A stretch of DNA of 64,000 nucleotides from Streptomyces sp. NBC_01707 (GCF_041438805.1 NZ_CP109190.1:7068001-7132000); one strand, 5' to 3'; numbered from the stretch's first letter, positions 43,915 through 52,597 are shown. Numbers and translations are program-made. The notes: generated by a model not told the origin, from the letters alone.

Positions 43915-44966
43915 GTAGCCAAGAGAAGATTCCAGAAGAGAACCTGCCCGCTGAGCAGGAAGCCGCGCACGGCGCGGTAGAGGGCGCGGACGACCCGTTC
44001 GCCGACCCGGGGCTGCCGGCCCACCGGCCGCGCATCCAGGACATCGACGAACGGGCCGCGAAGCGCTCCGAGCGCACGGTCGCGTTCCTGTTCGTGCTGT
44101 CCATGCTGGCGACCATCGGCTTCATCGCCTCGTACGTCATCTTCCCGGTGGACAAGATCGTGTTCATCTGGCCGTTCGGCCATGTGAGCGCGCTCAACTT
44201 CTCCCTCGGGCTGACCCTCGGCGTGGCCCTCTTCACCATCGGCGCGGGCGCGGTCCACTGGGCGCGCACCTTGATGTCCGACGAAGAGATCGCCGATGAC
44301 CGGCACGCCATCGAGGCGGAGCCCGAGGTCAAGGCGAAGGTTCTCGCCGACTTCGCGGCCGGTGCCGAGGAGTCCGCGTTCGGCCGGCGCAAGCTGATCC
44401 GCAACACCCTGTTCGGTGCGCTGGCCCTGGTGCCGCTCTCCGGCGTGATGCTGTTGCGCGACCTCGGCCCGCTGCCGGAGAAGAAGCTCCGTCAGACCCT
44501 GTGGTCCAAGGGCAAGCAGCTCATCAACATGAACACGATGGAGCCGCTGCGTCCCGAGGACGTCGCCGTCGGTTCGCTGACCTTCGCCATGCCCGAGGGC
44601 CTGACGGAGGACGCTCACGACTTCCAGACGCAGATCGCCAAGGCTGCGCTGATGATCATCCGTATCCAGCCGGAGAACATCAAGGACAAGCGCGAGCGCG
44701 AGTGGGCCCACGAGGGCATCGTGGCCTTCTCGAAGATCTGCACCCACGTCGGCTGCCCGATCAGCCTGTACGAGCAGCAGACGCACCACGTGCTCTGCCC
44801 GTGCCACCAGTCCACCTTCGACCTCTCCGACGGCGCCCGCGTCATCTTCGGTCCGGCCGGTCACTCCCTTCCGCAGCTGCGGATCGGTGTGAACAGCGAG
44901 GGCAACCTCGAGGCGCTCGGTGACTTCGAAGAGCCCGTCGGTCCTGCATTCTGGGAGCGCGGATGA
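43911..44966 (+). CDS. qcrA: Rieske iron-sulfur subunit of the bcc complex
   Basis: 351 residues. A cytosolic acidic N terminus (EEIPEE-like start, about residues 1-55) precedes three transmembrane helices. The Rieske domain follows with CTHVGCPI (about 277-282) and CPCHQSTF (about 296-303), the two Cys and two His ligands of the [2Fe-2S] cluster. Three helices rather than one is typical of actinobacterial QcrA, some of which use a Tat signal for their third helix. It overlaps qcrC before it and qcrB after it, both by ATGA, giving a tightly coupled operon. Confidence 0.95.
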   Translation: MSSQEKIPEENLPAEQEAAHGAVEGADDPFADPGLPAHRPRIQDIDERAAKRSERTVAFLFVLSMLATIGFIASYVIFPVDKIVFIWPFGHVSALNFSLGLTLGVALFTIGAGAVHWARTLMSDEEIADDRHAIEAEPEVKAKVLADFAAGAEESAFGRRKLIRNTLFGALALVPLSGVMLLRDLGPLPEKKLRQTLWSKGKQLINMNTMEPLRPEDVAVGSLTFAMPEGLTEDAHDFQTQIAKAALMIIRIQPENIKDKREREWAHEGIVAFSKICTHVGCPISLYEQQTHHVLCPCHQSTFDLSDGARVIFGPAGHSLPQLRIGVNSEGNLEALGDFEEPVGPAFWERG

Positions 44967-46588
44967 GTACTGCGACCGACACGAAGCGTAAGGCGCCCGC
45001 CGGCGAGCGGGTGGCCGACTGGGCGGACGGCCGGCTCGGGATCTACTCCCTGGCCAAGGCCAACATGCGCAAGATCTTCCCGGACCACTGGTCCTTCATG
45101 CTCGGTGAAGTCGCCCTCTACAGCTTCATCATCATCATCCTCACGGGTGTGTATCTGACGCTGTTCTTCCACCCGAGCATGAACGAGGTCGTGTATCACG
45201 GCTCGTACGAGCCGATGCAGGGCATCCGGATGTCCGAGGCCTACGCCTCGACGCTGGACATCAGCTTCGACATCCGCGGTGGTCTGCTGGTCCGCCAGAT
45301 CCACCACTGGGCCGCGCTGATCTTCCTCGCCGCCATGTTCGTGCACATGATGCGCGTCTTCTTCACGGGTGCGTTCCGCAAGCCGCGTGAGATCAACTGG
45401 CTGTTCGGCTTCCTGCTGTTCGTGCTGGGTATGTTCACCGGCTTCACGGGCTACTCGCTCCCGGACGACCTGCTCTCGGGTACGGGTGTCCGCTTCACCC
45501 AGGGCGCGATCCTGTCCACGCCGATCGTCGGCACGTACATCTCGATGTTCCTGTTCGGCGGAGAGTTCCCCGGCGGCGACTTCGTCGCCCGGTTCTACTC
45601 GATCCACATCCTGCTGCTGCCGGGCATCATGCTCGGCCTCGTGGTCGGCCATCTGATCCTGGTCTTCTTCCACAAGCACACGCAGTTCGCGGGTCCCGGC
45701 CGCACCAACAAGAACGTCGTCGGTATGCCGCTGCTGCCGATCTACATGGCGAAGGCCGGAGGCTTCTTCTTCCTGGTCTTCGGTGTCATCGCGGTCATCG
45801 CGGCGATCGCCTCGATCAACCCGATCTGGGCCATCGGTCCGTACCGTCCGGACCAGGTGTCCACCGGCGCCCAGCCCGACTGGTACATGGGCTTCGCCGA
45901 GGGTCTGATCCGAGTGATGCCGGGCTGGGAGATCAACCTCTGGGGTCACACGCTCGTCCTGGGTGTGTTCATCCCGCTGATGGCCTTCGGCCTGGTGCTG
46001 GCCGTGATCGCGGTCTACCCGTTCGTCGAGTCCTGGGTCACCGGGGACAAGCGCGAGCACCACATCCTGGACCGCCCGCGCAACGCCCCGACCCGGACGG
46101 CCTTCGGCGTCGCCTGGATCACGGAGTACATCATCGTCTTCATCGGCGGTGGTAACGACCTGTGGGCCACGCACTTCCAGCTCTCGCTGAACTCCATCTC
46201 GTGGTTCGTCCGGATCTTCATCTTCGTGGGACCGGTCCTGGCGTTCCTCGTCACCAAGCGGATCTGTCTCGGCCTTCAGCGCCGCGACCGGGAGAAGGTG
46301 CTGCACGGACGCGAGTCCGGCATCATCAAGCGCCTGCCGCACGGTGAGTTCGTCGAGATCCACGAGCCGCTCAACCCGGCGCAGCTGCACACGCTCACCG
46401 CGCACGAGCAGTACAAGCCGGTCGAGATCGGCCCGACGGTCGACGAGAACGGTGTCGAGCGCAAGGTGCCCGCGATGCAGAAGCTGCGGGCCAAGCTCAG
46501 CAAGGGTTACTTCGGCGAGCACAACCAGATCGAGAAGCCCACTGCCGAGGAGTACAAGGAGATCACCAGCGGCCACGGCCACCACTGA
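44963..46588 (+). CDS. qcrB: Cytochrome b subunit of the bcc complex
   Basis: 541 residues. Eight core transmembrane helices bind two b haems: RQIHHWAALIFLAAMFVHMMRVFF carries the first His pair and IHILLLPGIMLGLVVGHLILVFFHKH the second. A quinol-oxidation site motif follows. The C-terminal about 120 residues (LQRRDREKVLHGRESGIIKRLPHGEF) form a long cytosolic extension typical of actinobacteria. The ATG overlaps the qcrA stop. A hairpin with TTT follows, so ctaE-qcrC-qcrA-qcrB end together. Confidence 0.96.
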   Translation: MSTATDTKRKAPAGERVADWADGRLGIYSLAKANMRKIFPDHWSFMLGEVALYSFIIIILTGVYLTLFFHPSMNEVVYHGSYEPMQGIRMSEAYASTLDISFDIRGGLLVRQIHHWAALIFLAAMFVHMMRVFFTGAFRKPREINWLFGFLLFVLGMFTGFTGYSLPDDLLSGTGVRFTQGAILSTPIVGTYISMFLFGGEFPGGDFVARFYSIHILLLPGIMLGLVVGHLILVFFHKHTQFAGPGRTNKNVVGMPLLPIYMAKAGGFFFLVFGVIAVIAAIASINPIWAIGPYRPDQVSTGAQPDWYMGFAEGLIRVMPGWEINLWGHTLVLGVFIPLMAFGLVLAVIAVYPFVESWVTGDKREHHILDRPRNAPTRTAFGVAWITEYIIVFIGGGNDLWATHFQLSLNSISWFVRIFIFVGPVLAFLVTKRICLGLQRRDREKVLHGRESGIIKRLPHGEFVEIHEPLNPAQLHTLTAHEQYKPVEIGPTVDENGVERKVPAMQKLRAKLSKGYFGEHNQIEKPTAEEYKEITSGHGHH

Positions 46589-46613
46589 TCGCCTCAACTG
46601 ATCGCCACAGCGG

Positions 46614-46645
46614 GAGCCCCGTCCATTCGATGGACGGGGCTCTTT
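46614..46645 (+). terminator. Rho-independent terminator after qcrB
   Basis: A perfect 13-bp stem GAGCCCCGTCCAT / ATGGACGGGGCTC, 3-nt loop, followed by TTT. It ends the ctaE-qcrCAB operon. Confidence 0.85.
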
Positions 46646-46663
46646 GCCGTCCCGGGCGCTCGA

Positions 46664-46669
46664 TAGGGT
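46664..46669 (+). promoter_or_regulatory. Possible -10 element for trpD
   Basis: TAGGGT lies 43 bp before the trpD start, with CTTTGC 16 bp upstream as a weak -35. Confidence 0.4.
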
Positions 46670-46712
46670 GGGGTCCATACCCTTATCGGCTGTGGACCCC
46701 CAGGAGCGGACC

Positions 46713-47777
46713 ATGAACGTTGTGACCCCGGTCGGCGGCGACAGCGTGGCGGCTCGTTCCTGGCCCGGCGTACTGAACGCCCTGCTGCGCGGCCAGGACC
46801 TGACCGCAGACGACACCGCGTGGGCGATGGACAACATCATGAGCGGCGAGGCGACCGACGTGCAGATCGCCGGTTTCGCCGTCGCCCTGCGGGCCAAGGG
46901 CGAGACCGTCGACGAGGTCACCGGACTCGTCCGCGCCATGTACGAGCACGCCACCACGATCCAGGTGCCGGGCCGCACGGTCGACATCGTCGGCACTGGC
47001 GGCGACCTCGCCAAGACGGTCAACATCTCCACGATGTCCGCGATCGTCGTCGCGGGCACCGGCGCCAAGGTCGTCAAGCACGGCAACCGCGCCTCCTCCT
47101 CGGCCAGTGGCGCCTCCGACGTCCTGGAGAAGCTCGGCGTCAATCTGGAGCTGGCCCCGCAGCGCGTCGTCGAGGTGGCGGAGGAGGCGGGTATCACCTT
47201 CTGCTTCGCGGTGAAGTTCCACCCCGCCCTGCGGTACGCGGCGCGGGCCCGTAAGGAGCTCGGCGCGCAGACCACGTTCAACATCCTCGGTCCGCTCACC
47301 AACCCGGCCCAGGTGCGCTCCCAGGCCATCGGTGTCGCCGATCTGAAGATGGCCCCCATCGTCGCGGGCGTGCTCGCGGCGCGCGGCAACTCGGCACTGG
47401 TCTTCCGCGGCGACGACGGTCTGGACGAGCTGACGACCACGGCGACCTCCCGGATCTGGGTGGTCCGGGACGGCGAGGTGCGCGAGGAGGCCTTCGACCC
47501 GCGCGACGTCGGCCTCGAGCTGGTCCCCGTCGAGGCGCTGCGCGGCGCCGACGCGTCGTACAACGCGGATGTGGCCCGCCGGCTGCTGGCCGGTGAGACC
47601 GGTCCGGTACGCGAAGCGGTGCTGCTGAACTCGGCGGCGGCGCTGGTGGCGCTGGACCCGGGTGAGGGCACGTTGAACGAGCAGCTGGCCGCCGGGATCG
47701 CCAAGGCCGCCGAGTCCATCGACTCGGGTGCGGCCCGGGCGGCACTCGAGCGCTGGGTGACGGTCAGCAACGCCTGA
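46713..47777 (+). CDS. trpD: Anthranilate phosphoribosyltransferase
   Basis: 354 residues, usual family length. It joins PRPP and anthranilate in tryptophan synthesis. Motifs: [23 protein letters not shown] (PRPP loop), [23 protein letters not shown] (anthranilate and Mg site) and [21 protein letters not shown]. The ATG has CAGGAG 6 nt upstream. Other trp genes are not here; the same qcrB-trpD neighbourhood occurs in mycobacteria (from memory). It has its own promoter-like element and terminator, so it appears monocistronic. Confidence 0.95.
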   Translation: MNVVTPVGGDSVAARSWPGVLNALLRGQDLTADDTAWAMDNIMSGEATDVQIAGFAVALRAKGETVDEVTGLVRAMYEHATTIQVPGRTVDIVGTGGDLAKTVNISTMSAIVVAGTGAKVVKHGNRASSSASGASDVLEKLGVNLELAPQRVVEVAEEAGITFCFAVKFHPALRYAARARKELGAQTTFNILGPLTNPAQVRSQAIGVADLKMAPIVAGVLAARGNSALVFRGDDGLDELTTTATSRIWVVRDGEVREEAFDPRDVGLELVPVEALRGADASYNADVARRLLAGETGPVREAVLLNSAAALVALDPGEGTLNEQLAAGIAKAAESIDSGAARAALERWVTVSNA

Positions 47778-47799
47778 CCGAACGGGAAATGCCGACCGG

Positions 47800-47826
47800 G
47801 GCGCAGTCCAGATCTTGGACTGCGCC
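47800..47826 (+). terminator. trpD terminator
   Basis: A perfect 11-bp stem GGCGCAGTCCA / TGGACTGCGCC with loop GATCT lies 22 bp after the trpD stop. Confidence 0.75.
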
Positions 47827-47854
47827 TTGCGCGTCGACGCACGTATGGCAAGAT
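47827..47854 (+). promoter_or_regulatory. Candidate promoter for the SAM-IV riboswitch transcript
   Basis: TTGCGC (47827-47832) and CAAGAT (47849-47854) are 16 bp apart. A start about 7 bp later falls at the first base-paired residue of the aptamer. Confidence 0.4.
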
Positions 47855-47860
47855 GCTGCG

Positions 47861-47978
47861 CAGGTCATGAGTGACAGCGACTACGGCCCCGGCCCGCTGT
47901 CCGGCAACCCTCCGTCCGTGGCGGGGTGCCCCGGGTGAAGACCAGGCCGTAGGCAGCGAGGTCTGCGGCAAGCGCGGA
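47861..47978 (+). promoter_or_regulatory. SAM-IV riboswitch
   Basis: The aptamer has the SAM-I/IV core: GGTCATGAGTGACAGCGA at the 5' side, CCGGCAACCC, then GGGGTGCCCCGGGTGAAGACC. P1 forms from GGTC (47863) with GACC (47939-47942). The class IV pseudoknot is clear, since CTACGGCC (47881-47888) is the exact complement of GGCCGTAG (47944-47951). A final 3' hairpin follows. S-adenosylmethionine binding should repress the downstream aminotransferase gene, as in other actinobacterial sulfur genes. Confidence 0.85.
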
Positions 47979-48035
47979 CCCCTCGACATCTGTGAATGTC
48001 ACATCCCTGGGGTCCTGGTCCTCAAGGAGCCTCTT

Positions 48036-48056
48036 GTGAGCAAGCGAATGCGATAG
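48036..48056 (+). CDS. Possible six-codon leader ORF (VSKRMR)
   Basis: GTG AGC AAG CGA ATG CGA TAG follows a near-ideal AAGGAG 6 nt upstream, between the riboswitch and the aminotransferase gene. The Shine-Dalgarno region (CTCAAGGAG) can pair imperfectly with CTTGTGAG, so access could be controlled by folding. It may be a small leader peptide linking the riboswitch to gene expression. That role is speculative. Confidence 0.35.
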   Translation: MSKRMR

Positions 48057-48158
48057 GGCCCGGTCCGGCCCCTCTCCGCACACCCCTTTTTTCTTCCTCC
48101 TGCGCTGCCGCGTACCCGCCGGCGCAGTGAATTCGCCTGCCTCGTACGGGAGTTCGCC

Positions 48159-49535
48159 ATGTCTGTTGTCACCGCTGCCGCTGACCGGTCCATTTGTTCC
48201 CCGCTGCCTGTTCTGGGCAAGGACGTGACTGTTCCACTCGTTACCGGCGGAGAAGTCGCCTATGCCGCCCTGGACTACGCGGCCAGTGCCCCGGCCCTGC
48301 AGCGGGTGTGGGACGACGTCGCCGCGTACGCCCCGTACTACGGCAGCGTCCACCGCGGCGCCGGCTACCTCTCGCAGCTCTCCACGGACCTGTTCGAGAA
48401 CAGCCGCAAGACGGTTGCGGAGTTTCTCGGCTGCCGCGCCGGGGACCAGGTGATCTTCACCCGGTCGACGACGGACTCGCTGAACCTGCTGGCCGCGGCG
48501 GTCCCCGCCGACTGTCAGGTCTTCGTGTTCGAGACCGAGCACCATGCCTCGCTGCTGCCCTGGCGCGACGCCCGTGTCACCTACCTCGACGCCCCGCGCA
48601 CCCCGGCCCAGGCCGTCGAGACGCTGGAGCGGGCGCTCGCCGGCCGTGACCCCTACGGCCCTGCGCTGGTCTGCGTCACCGGCGCCTCGAACGTCACCGG
48701 TGAGCTGTGGCCGGTGAAGGAGCTGGCCGCCGCCGCCCACGCCCACGGTGCCCGGATCGTGCTCGACGCCGCACAGCTCGCGCCGCACCACCCGGTCGAC
48801 ATCGACGAGCTCGACGTCGACTGGGTCGCCTTCTCCGGGCACAAGCTGTACGCGCCGTTCGGCTCCGGCGTCCTCGCGGGCCGCGCCGACTGGCTGCAGG
48901 ACGCCGAGCCGTACCTCGCCGGTGGTGGCGCCTCCCGGAAGGTCGCCCGGCGCACCGACGGAGGTGTGGACGTGGAGTGGCACTCCACCGCCGCCCGGCA
49001 CGAGGCCGGCTCGCCCAATGTCATCGGTGTCTACTCCATCGCCTCCGCCTGCAAGGCGCTCACCGAGGCCGGCTTCGACCGCCTCGTCGCCCGCGAGCAG
49101 CAGCTCGTCACCCGTGTCCGGGAGGGCCTCGCCGAGGTCCCCCAGGTCAAGGTGCTGTCGCTGTTCGGCGACGACGCCCCGCGGGTCGGCGTCATCTCCT
49201 TCGTGGTGGAGGGCTGGAACAGCTCGCACTTCGCCGCGGCGCTCTCCGCCGAGTACGGCATCGGGGTACGCGACGGACTGTTCTGCGCCCACCCGCTGGT
49301 GCGCACCCTGCTCGGCAGCGACCCGCAGGACCCGGGTGAGTGCGGCGCGCCGGAGGCGGAGCCGGGTGAGCGCTCGCTGAACGCGATCCGGGTCAGCTTC
49401 GGCGCCGGCACGCCGGACGAGCACATCGAGCGCTTCGTCCGCGCGGTCAAGGAGCTGGTGAGCGAGGGTGCCCAGTGGAAGTACCGCACCGAGGACGGCC
49501 GCTGCGTCCCGGACCGGGGCACCGCCCAGGTCTGA
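48159..49535 (+). CDS. Class V aminotransferase (cysteine desulfurase-like)
   Basis: 458 residues. It is a fold type I PLP enzyme: YAALDYAASAPALQRVW, IFTRSTTDSLNLLAAAV, FVFETEHHASLLPW, ARIVLDAAQLAPHHPVDI, and the PLP lysine in DWVAFSGHKLYAPFGSGVL. The C-terminal part has no obvious desulfurase cysteine loop, so sulfur chemistry is not certain. Control by the SAM-IV riboswitch, about 180 bp upstream, suggests a role in methionine or SAM-linked sulfur metabolism. The ATG has GGGAG 6 nt before it. A 54-bp palindrome ends the gene. Confidence 0.87.
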   Translation: MSVVTAAADRSICSPLPVLGKDVTVPLVTGGEVAYAALDYAASAPALQRVWDDVAAYAPYYGSVHRGAGYLSQLSTDLFENSRKTVAEFLGCRAGDQVIFTRSTTDSLNLLAAAVPADCQVFVFETEHHASLLPWRDARVTYLDAPRTPAQAVETLERALAGRDPYGPALVCVTGASNVTGELWPVKELAAAAHAHGARIVLDAAQLAPHHPVDIDELDVDWVAFSGHKLYAPFGSGVLAGRADWLQDAEPYLAGGGASRKVARRTDGGVDVEWHSTAARHEAGSPNVIGVYSIASACKALTEAGFDRLVAREQQLVTRVREGLAEVPQVKVLSLFGDDAPRVGVISFVVEGWNSSHFAAALSAEYGIGVRDGLFCAHPLVRTLLGSDPQDPGECGAPEAEPGERSLNAIRVSFGAGTPDEHIERFVRAVKELVSEGAQWKYRTEDGRCVPDRGTAQV

Positions 49536-49553
49536 CCGGCCGGTGGCCGAGGC

Positions 49554-49607
49554 CGTAATACTTCGGCCGGGGACGGGCAGCTGCCCGTCCCCGGCCGAAG
49601 TATTACG
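49554..49607. terminator. 54-bp perfect palindrome (bidirectional terminator)
   Basis: 27-bp arms without a spacer (CGTAATACTTCGGCCGGGGA... and its complement) form the gap between two convergent stop codons. The hairpin would be very stable and could extrude as a cruciform in DNA. Confidence 0.85.
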
Positions 49608-49623
49608 CCGTGATGCGGCGTAC

Positions 49624-49905
49624 CTACGCGTCGAGACCGATGGCGAAGGCGGCTTCCAGGTCGTGCTGCGAGTACGTACGGAACGCGACATGCGTGTCGG
49701 TGCCCTCGACACCGGGGATCTTGCTGATCCGGCCGGGGATGACATCCGCCAGATCGTCGTGCTTGGCCACCCGGACCATGGCGATCAGGTCGTACGTACC
49801 GGTGACCGAGAAGACCTCGCTGACGCTGTCCAGCGCCGCGATGGACTCGGCGATCTCGGGAATCCGGTCCACGCTGGTTTTGATGAGCACGATCGCGGTG
49901 ATCAC
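49624..49905 (-). CDS. Lrp/AsnC ligand-binding domain protein (no HTH)
   Basis: 93 residues consisting only of the RAM domain: ITAIVLIKTSVDRIPEIAESIAALDSV, EVFSVTGTYDLIAMVRVAKHDDLADVI and THVAFRTYSQHDLEAAFAIG. Without a DNA-binding helix it may bind an amino acid and act through partners. The GTG start overlaps the stop of the upstream rhomboid gene by 4 bp, so the two are translationally coupled. That pairing is worth noting since the rhomboid is a membrane protease. Confidence 0.88.
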   Translation of the reverse strand: MITAIVLIKTSVDRIPEIAESIAALDSVSEVFSVTGTYDLIAMVRVAKHDDLADVIPGRISKIPGVEGTDTHVAFRTYSQHDLEAAFAIGLDA

Positions 49906-50651
49906 GGCTGGCTTTCTCCCTCGGTGGCCGTGGCTGGAGTCTTCACTCTAGCCCCACGGCGGTAGCGCCCCCAGGCGTAGAGGAAGCCGGTGGCGAAGCC
50001 GACCACATGGGCGAGATAGGCCACCCCCGGTCCGCTGCCCGCGCCCTGCGCCGCCATCCACTGCAGGGCGAACCAGAAGATCAGCACGATCCAGGCGGGA
50101 AAGCGCAGCGGCAGGAAGAGCAGGAACGGGAAGAGGCTGGTGACCCGCGCCCGGGGGAACAGGTACAGGAACGCCCCGAGCACCGCGGAGATCGCCCCCG
50201 AGGCGCCGACGAGGGTCTGGTCGGAGTCGGCGTGCGCCGCCGCGTACGCGAGCAGGGCGAGGTAGCCGCAGCCGAGGTAGAAGAAGGCGAACTCGGCACG
50301 GCCCATCCGCTCCTCGGCCATCGCCCCGAAGACGTACAGGAAGAGCATGTTGCCGAGCAGATGCAGCCAGCTGCCGTGCACGAAGAGCGCGGTCAGCGGG
50401 GTGAGCAGGGCATGTGCCGAGCCGCCCCACAGCTCGGTGGGGATCACCCCCCAGCGCTCGAAGTACCCGGCCTGGGCGGCGAGCAGGGTGTCGGCGGTGC
50501 CGTACGAGGGATTGAACCCGGAGAGCGGGCTGATCAGGAAAATGGCACAGCACAGGCCGATCAGGGCATACGTCACCGGGGCACCGCCCGCGGTGGCGGC
50601 GCGCAGGAGCCTGCCGGTCAGTCCGCCCGTCACAGCCCGCCGTTCGATCAT
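49902..50651 (-). CDS. Rhomboid-family intramembrane serine protease
   Basis: 249 residues with six to seven transmembrane helices. The catalytic serine is in TLVGASGAISAVLGAF and the histidine in VAYLAHVVGFATGFLYAW, both on the expected helices. LFVHGSWLHLLGNMLFLYVFG is the L1/TM2 hallmark with His and Asn. It should cleave membrane proteins within or near the bilayer. The ATG giving MIERRAVTGG is chosen; a TTG six codons upstream is possible. It is coupled to the Lrp-like gene. Confidence 0.92.
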   Translation of the reverse strand: MIERRAVTGGLTGRLLRAATAGGAPVTYALIGLCCAIFLISPLSGFNPSYGTADTLLAAQAGYFERWGVIPTELWGGSAHALLTPLTALFVHGSWLHLLGNMLFLYVFGAMAEERMGRAEFAFFYLGCGYLALLAYAAAHADSDQTLVGASGAISAVLGAFLYLFPRARVTSLFPFLLFLPLRFPAWIVLIFWFALQWMAAQGAGSGPGVAYLAHVVGFATGFLYAWGRYRRGARVKTPATATEGESQP

Positions 50652-50811
50652 GAACAGAGCATGACGCAAGGTGATGGAACGGGGCAGACCGCCTCGCCGT
50701 GTCGATGGGTATGCACAAGGCCGTAGGGTTACAGCAGGACATCCGCAGTTCGACGGCGCACCGCGAGATCCTTGGCAGGCAGCACGACGCTCGACGAAAG
50801 AGGACGCAACG

Positions 50812-51054
50812 ATGACGACGGTTCCCCAGCCGACCGACGGGACCCGCTGGCGCTGCACGCTCTGCGGGAATCTCACGCGCTTCGACGTGACGCGTTCGTC
50901 CAAGGTTGTCGAATACGTGCATCTCGACCTCGCAGGAGAGGCGACCGTCGAGGAGCGCGAGGTGGTCAGTGAGACCATCGAGTCGGTCCGGTGTCGTTGG
51001 TGCAACGCGGTGGACCAGATCGAACTAGTCGACAGGCCGGGTGCCGACTCCTGA
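50812..51054 (+). CDS. Small zinc-ribbon-like hypothetical protein
   Basis: 80 residues. CTLCG (about residues 16-20) and CRWC (about 65-68) form a four-cysteine zinc-ribbon pattern. The segment between them (RFDVTRSSKVVEYVHLDLAGEATVEEREVV) is charged. AGAGG lies 7 nt before the ATG. A TAGGGT hexamer near 50724 may be a promoter element. The NYN-domain protein gene follows after 36 bp and is probably co-transcribed, which hints at an RNA-linked role. Confidence 0.8.
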   Translation: MTTVPQPTDGTRWRCTLCGNLTRFDVTRSSKVVEYVHLDLAGEATVEEREVVSETIESVRCRWCNAVDQIELVDRPGADS

Positions 51055-51090
51055 CGGGGCCGTGCGGACAGACATTTGGGGTGACGGATC

Positions 51091-52452
51091 GTGGAGCAGC
51101 CCGCAAGCGGCGCCGAACCGGCAGCTGGAGCCGGCGACGCCGTCGAGGCGCTCGACCGCCCGCTGCCCGAAGGCGTACGGCGGCGGGTCGTCGCGCTGGT
51201 CGCTGACGCGTTCGGTGGCCTCACGGTCACCGAACTCCCGGCCCAGCTGAGGCAGTACGCCCGCTTCACCCCGAGTCGGCGCGCCAAGTTCGCAGGGAAC
51301 GCGATGGCGGCCGCCCTGGAGAGCGACACACTGTTCCGCCAGCGCATCGGAGAACGGCTCCGGGAGTCCCAGCCCGAGCTGACCGCGGCCGTGGAGGCAG
51401 GGGCGCCGCCCGCTGCCGCCGACCCCGTCGATGTGGCCGCGGCAGCCTATGTGCTGCGCCCGGTCGGCTGGGTGAAGCTGGTCGCCGCGGCCGGCGAGGA
51501 GGTCCAGCGGGCCGATGCCGAACGGGCCGACGAGGAGAGCCGGCGCGAACTGGAACGGCTGCGCGAGGAACTCGCCCAGGCCCGGACCCAGACCAGGAGC
51601 GAGACCGAACGGCTCCGCGGTGAGCTGGACGCGGCCCGCAAGGAAGCCGACGCGCTGCAGCGCAAACTGCGCTCCGCCCTGAACGAGGTCAAGCGCGGTG
51701 AGGCCGCGGTGCGCCGCGGCAAGGCCGAGACCGAGACCGTACGGACCGAGGCGGCCGCCCGGATCTCCGCGGCCGAGAGCGAGACCCGGCGGCTGCGGGC
51801 CCGGCTCGGAGAGGCGGAGGCGTCCGTCGAGGCGAGCCGCAGGGCGGCCAGAGAGGGCCGCTCGGTCGAGGACATGCGGCTGCGGCTGCTGCTCGACACG
51901 GTGCTCGACGCGGCCCGAGGTCTGCGCCGCGAATTGGCCCTGCCACCCTCCTCGATCCGTCCCGCGGACAGCGTCGACGCGGTCGAGCCCGGTGCGATGT
52001 CGCCCAAGGACATTGCCGCCAGGGCGCTTTCGGACACCGATCCGGCCCTGCTCGACCAACTGCTCGCACTGCCGCAGGCGCATCTGATCGTGGACGGCTA
52101 CAACGTCACCAAGACCGGCTATCCGCAACTGCCGCTGGAGAAGCAGCGGCTGCGGCTGCTGGGCGGTCTCGCGGTGCTCGCGGCACAGTCGGGCGCCGAG
52201 ATGACCTGCGTCTTCGACGGGGCCGAACTGGCCGCTCCGGTACTGCTCGCACCGCCACGCGGGGTGCGGGTGCTCTTCAGCAAGCCGGGTGTCACCGCCG
52301 ACGAGCTCATCCGTCAACTGGCCCGCGCCGAACCGCCGGGCAGGCCCGTCGTCGTGGTCTCCACCGACCGGGAGGTTGCGGACGGCGTCGCGAAGGCGGG
52401 GGCCAGGCCCGTCGCGTCCGTCTTGCTCCTGAAGCGGCTTTCGCGCGTCTAG
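51091..52452 (+). CDS. NYN (PIN-like) domain protein with coiled coil
   Basis: 453 residues. The middle (about 145-285) is a long Arg/Glu-rich coiled coil (SRRELERLREELAQARTQTRSETERLRGELDAARKEA). The C-terminal YacP-like NYN domain has the acidic nuclease-site residues in AHLIVDGYNVTKTGYP, MTCVFDGAEL and VVVSTDREVADGVAKAG. It may cleave structured RNA, in line with NYN proteins. The GTG start is preceded by GGGGTGACGG. The domain combination (coiled coil then NYN) is recurrent in actinomycetes. Confidence 0.88.
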   Translation: MEQPASGAEPAAGAGDAVEALDRPLPEGVRRRVVALVADAFGGLTVTELPAQLRQYARFTPSRRAKFAGNAMAAALESDTLFRQRIGERLRESQPELTAAVEAGAPPAAADPVDVAAAAYVLRPVGWVKLVAAAGEEVQRADAERADEESRRELERLREELAQARTQTRSETERLRGELDAARKEADALQRKLRSALNEVKRGEAAVRRGKAETETVRTEAAARISAAESETRRLRARLGEAEASVEASRRAAREGRSVEDMRLRLLLDTVLDAARGLRRELALPPSSIRPADSVDAVEPGAMSPKDIAARALSDTDPALLDQLLALPQAHLIVDGYNVTKTGYPQLPLEKQRLRLLGGLAVLAAQSGAEMTCVFDGAELAAPVLLAPPRGVRVLFSKPGVTADELIRQLARAEPPGRPVVVVSTDREVADGVAKAGARPVASVLLLKRLSRV

Positions 52453-52555
52453 CGCCAGTTGTGGTGACTTGCCGGTTTCTTTGGAACGGACCGTCAAGCT
52501 GCCGCTACACGCGGTGTGATGTGAGTAAAGAAGTGACCGTTGGGGCGAGATTTTG

Positions 52556-52582
52556 CTTGTGAGGATTTGAACTGATCACAAG
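52556..52582. promoter_or_regulatory. Inverted repeat upstream of the ydaO riboswitch
   Basis: CTTGTGA and TCACAAG, perfect 7-bp arms 13 bp apart, lie about 16 bp before the riboswitch begins. The half-sites resemble Crp-type TGTGA, but the spacing is too long for a standard Crp site. It may overlap the promoter. Confidence 0.4.
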
Positions 52583-52597
52583 ATGGTCACTAAGGTC

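Noticed and set aside
44861..47989. A long open frame opposite qcrB and trpD
   Set aside because: Covers two well-defined genes on the other strand and has an Arg/Ser-rich, domain-free product.
47871..48056. A 61-codon frame running through the SAM-IV element
   Set aside because: It lies within the folded aptamer and its codons are set by RNA structure; only its last six codons have a ribosome site, listed separately.
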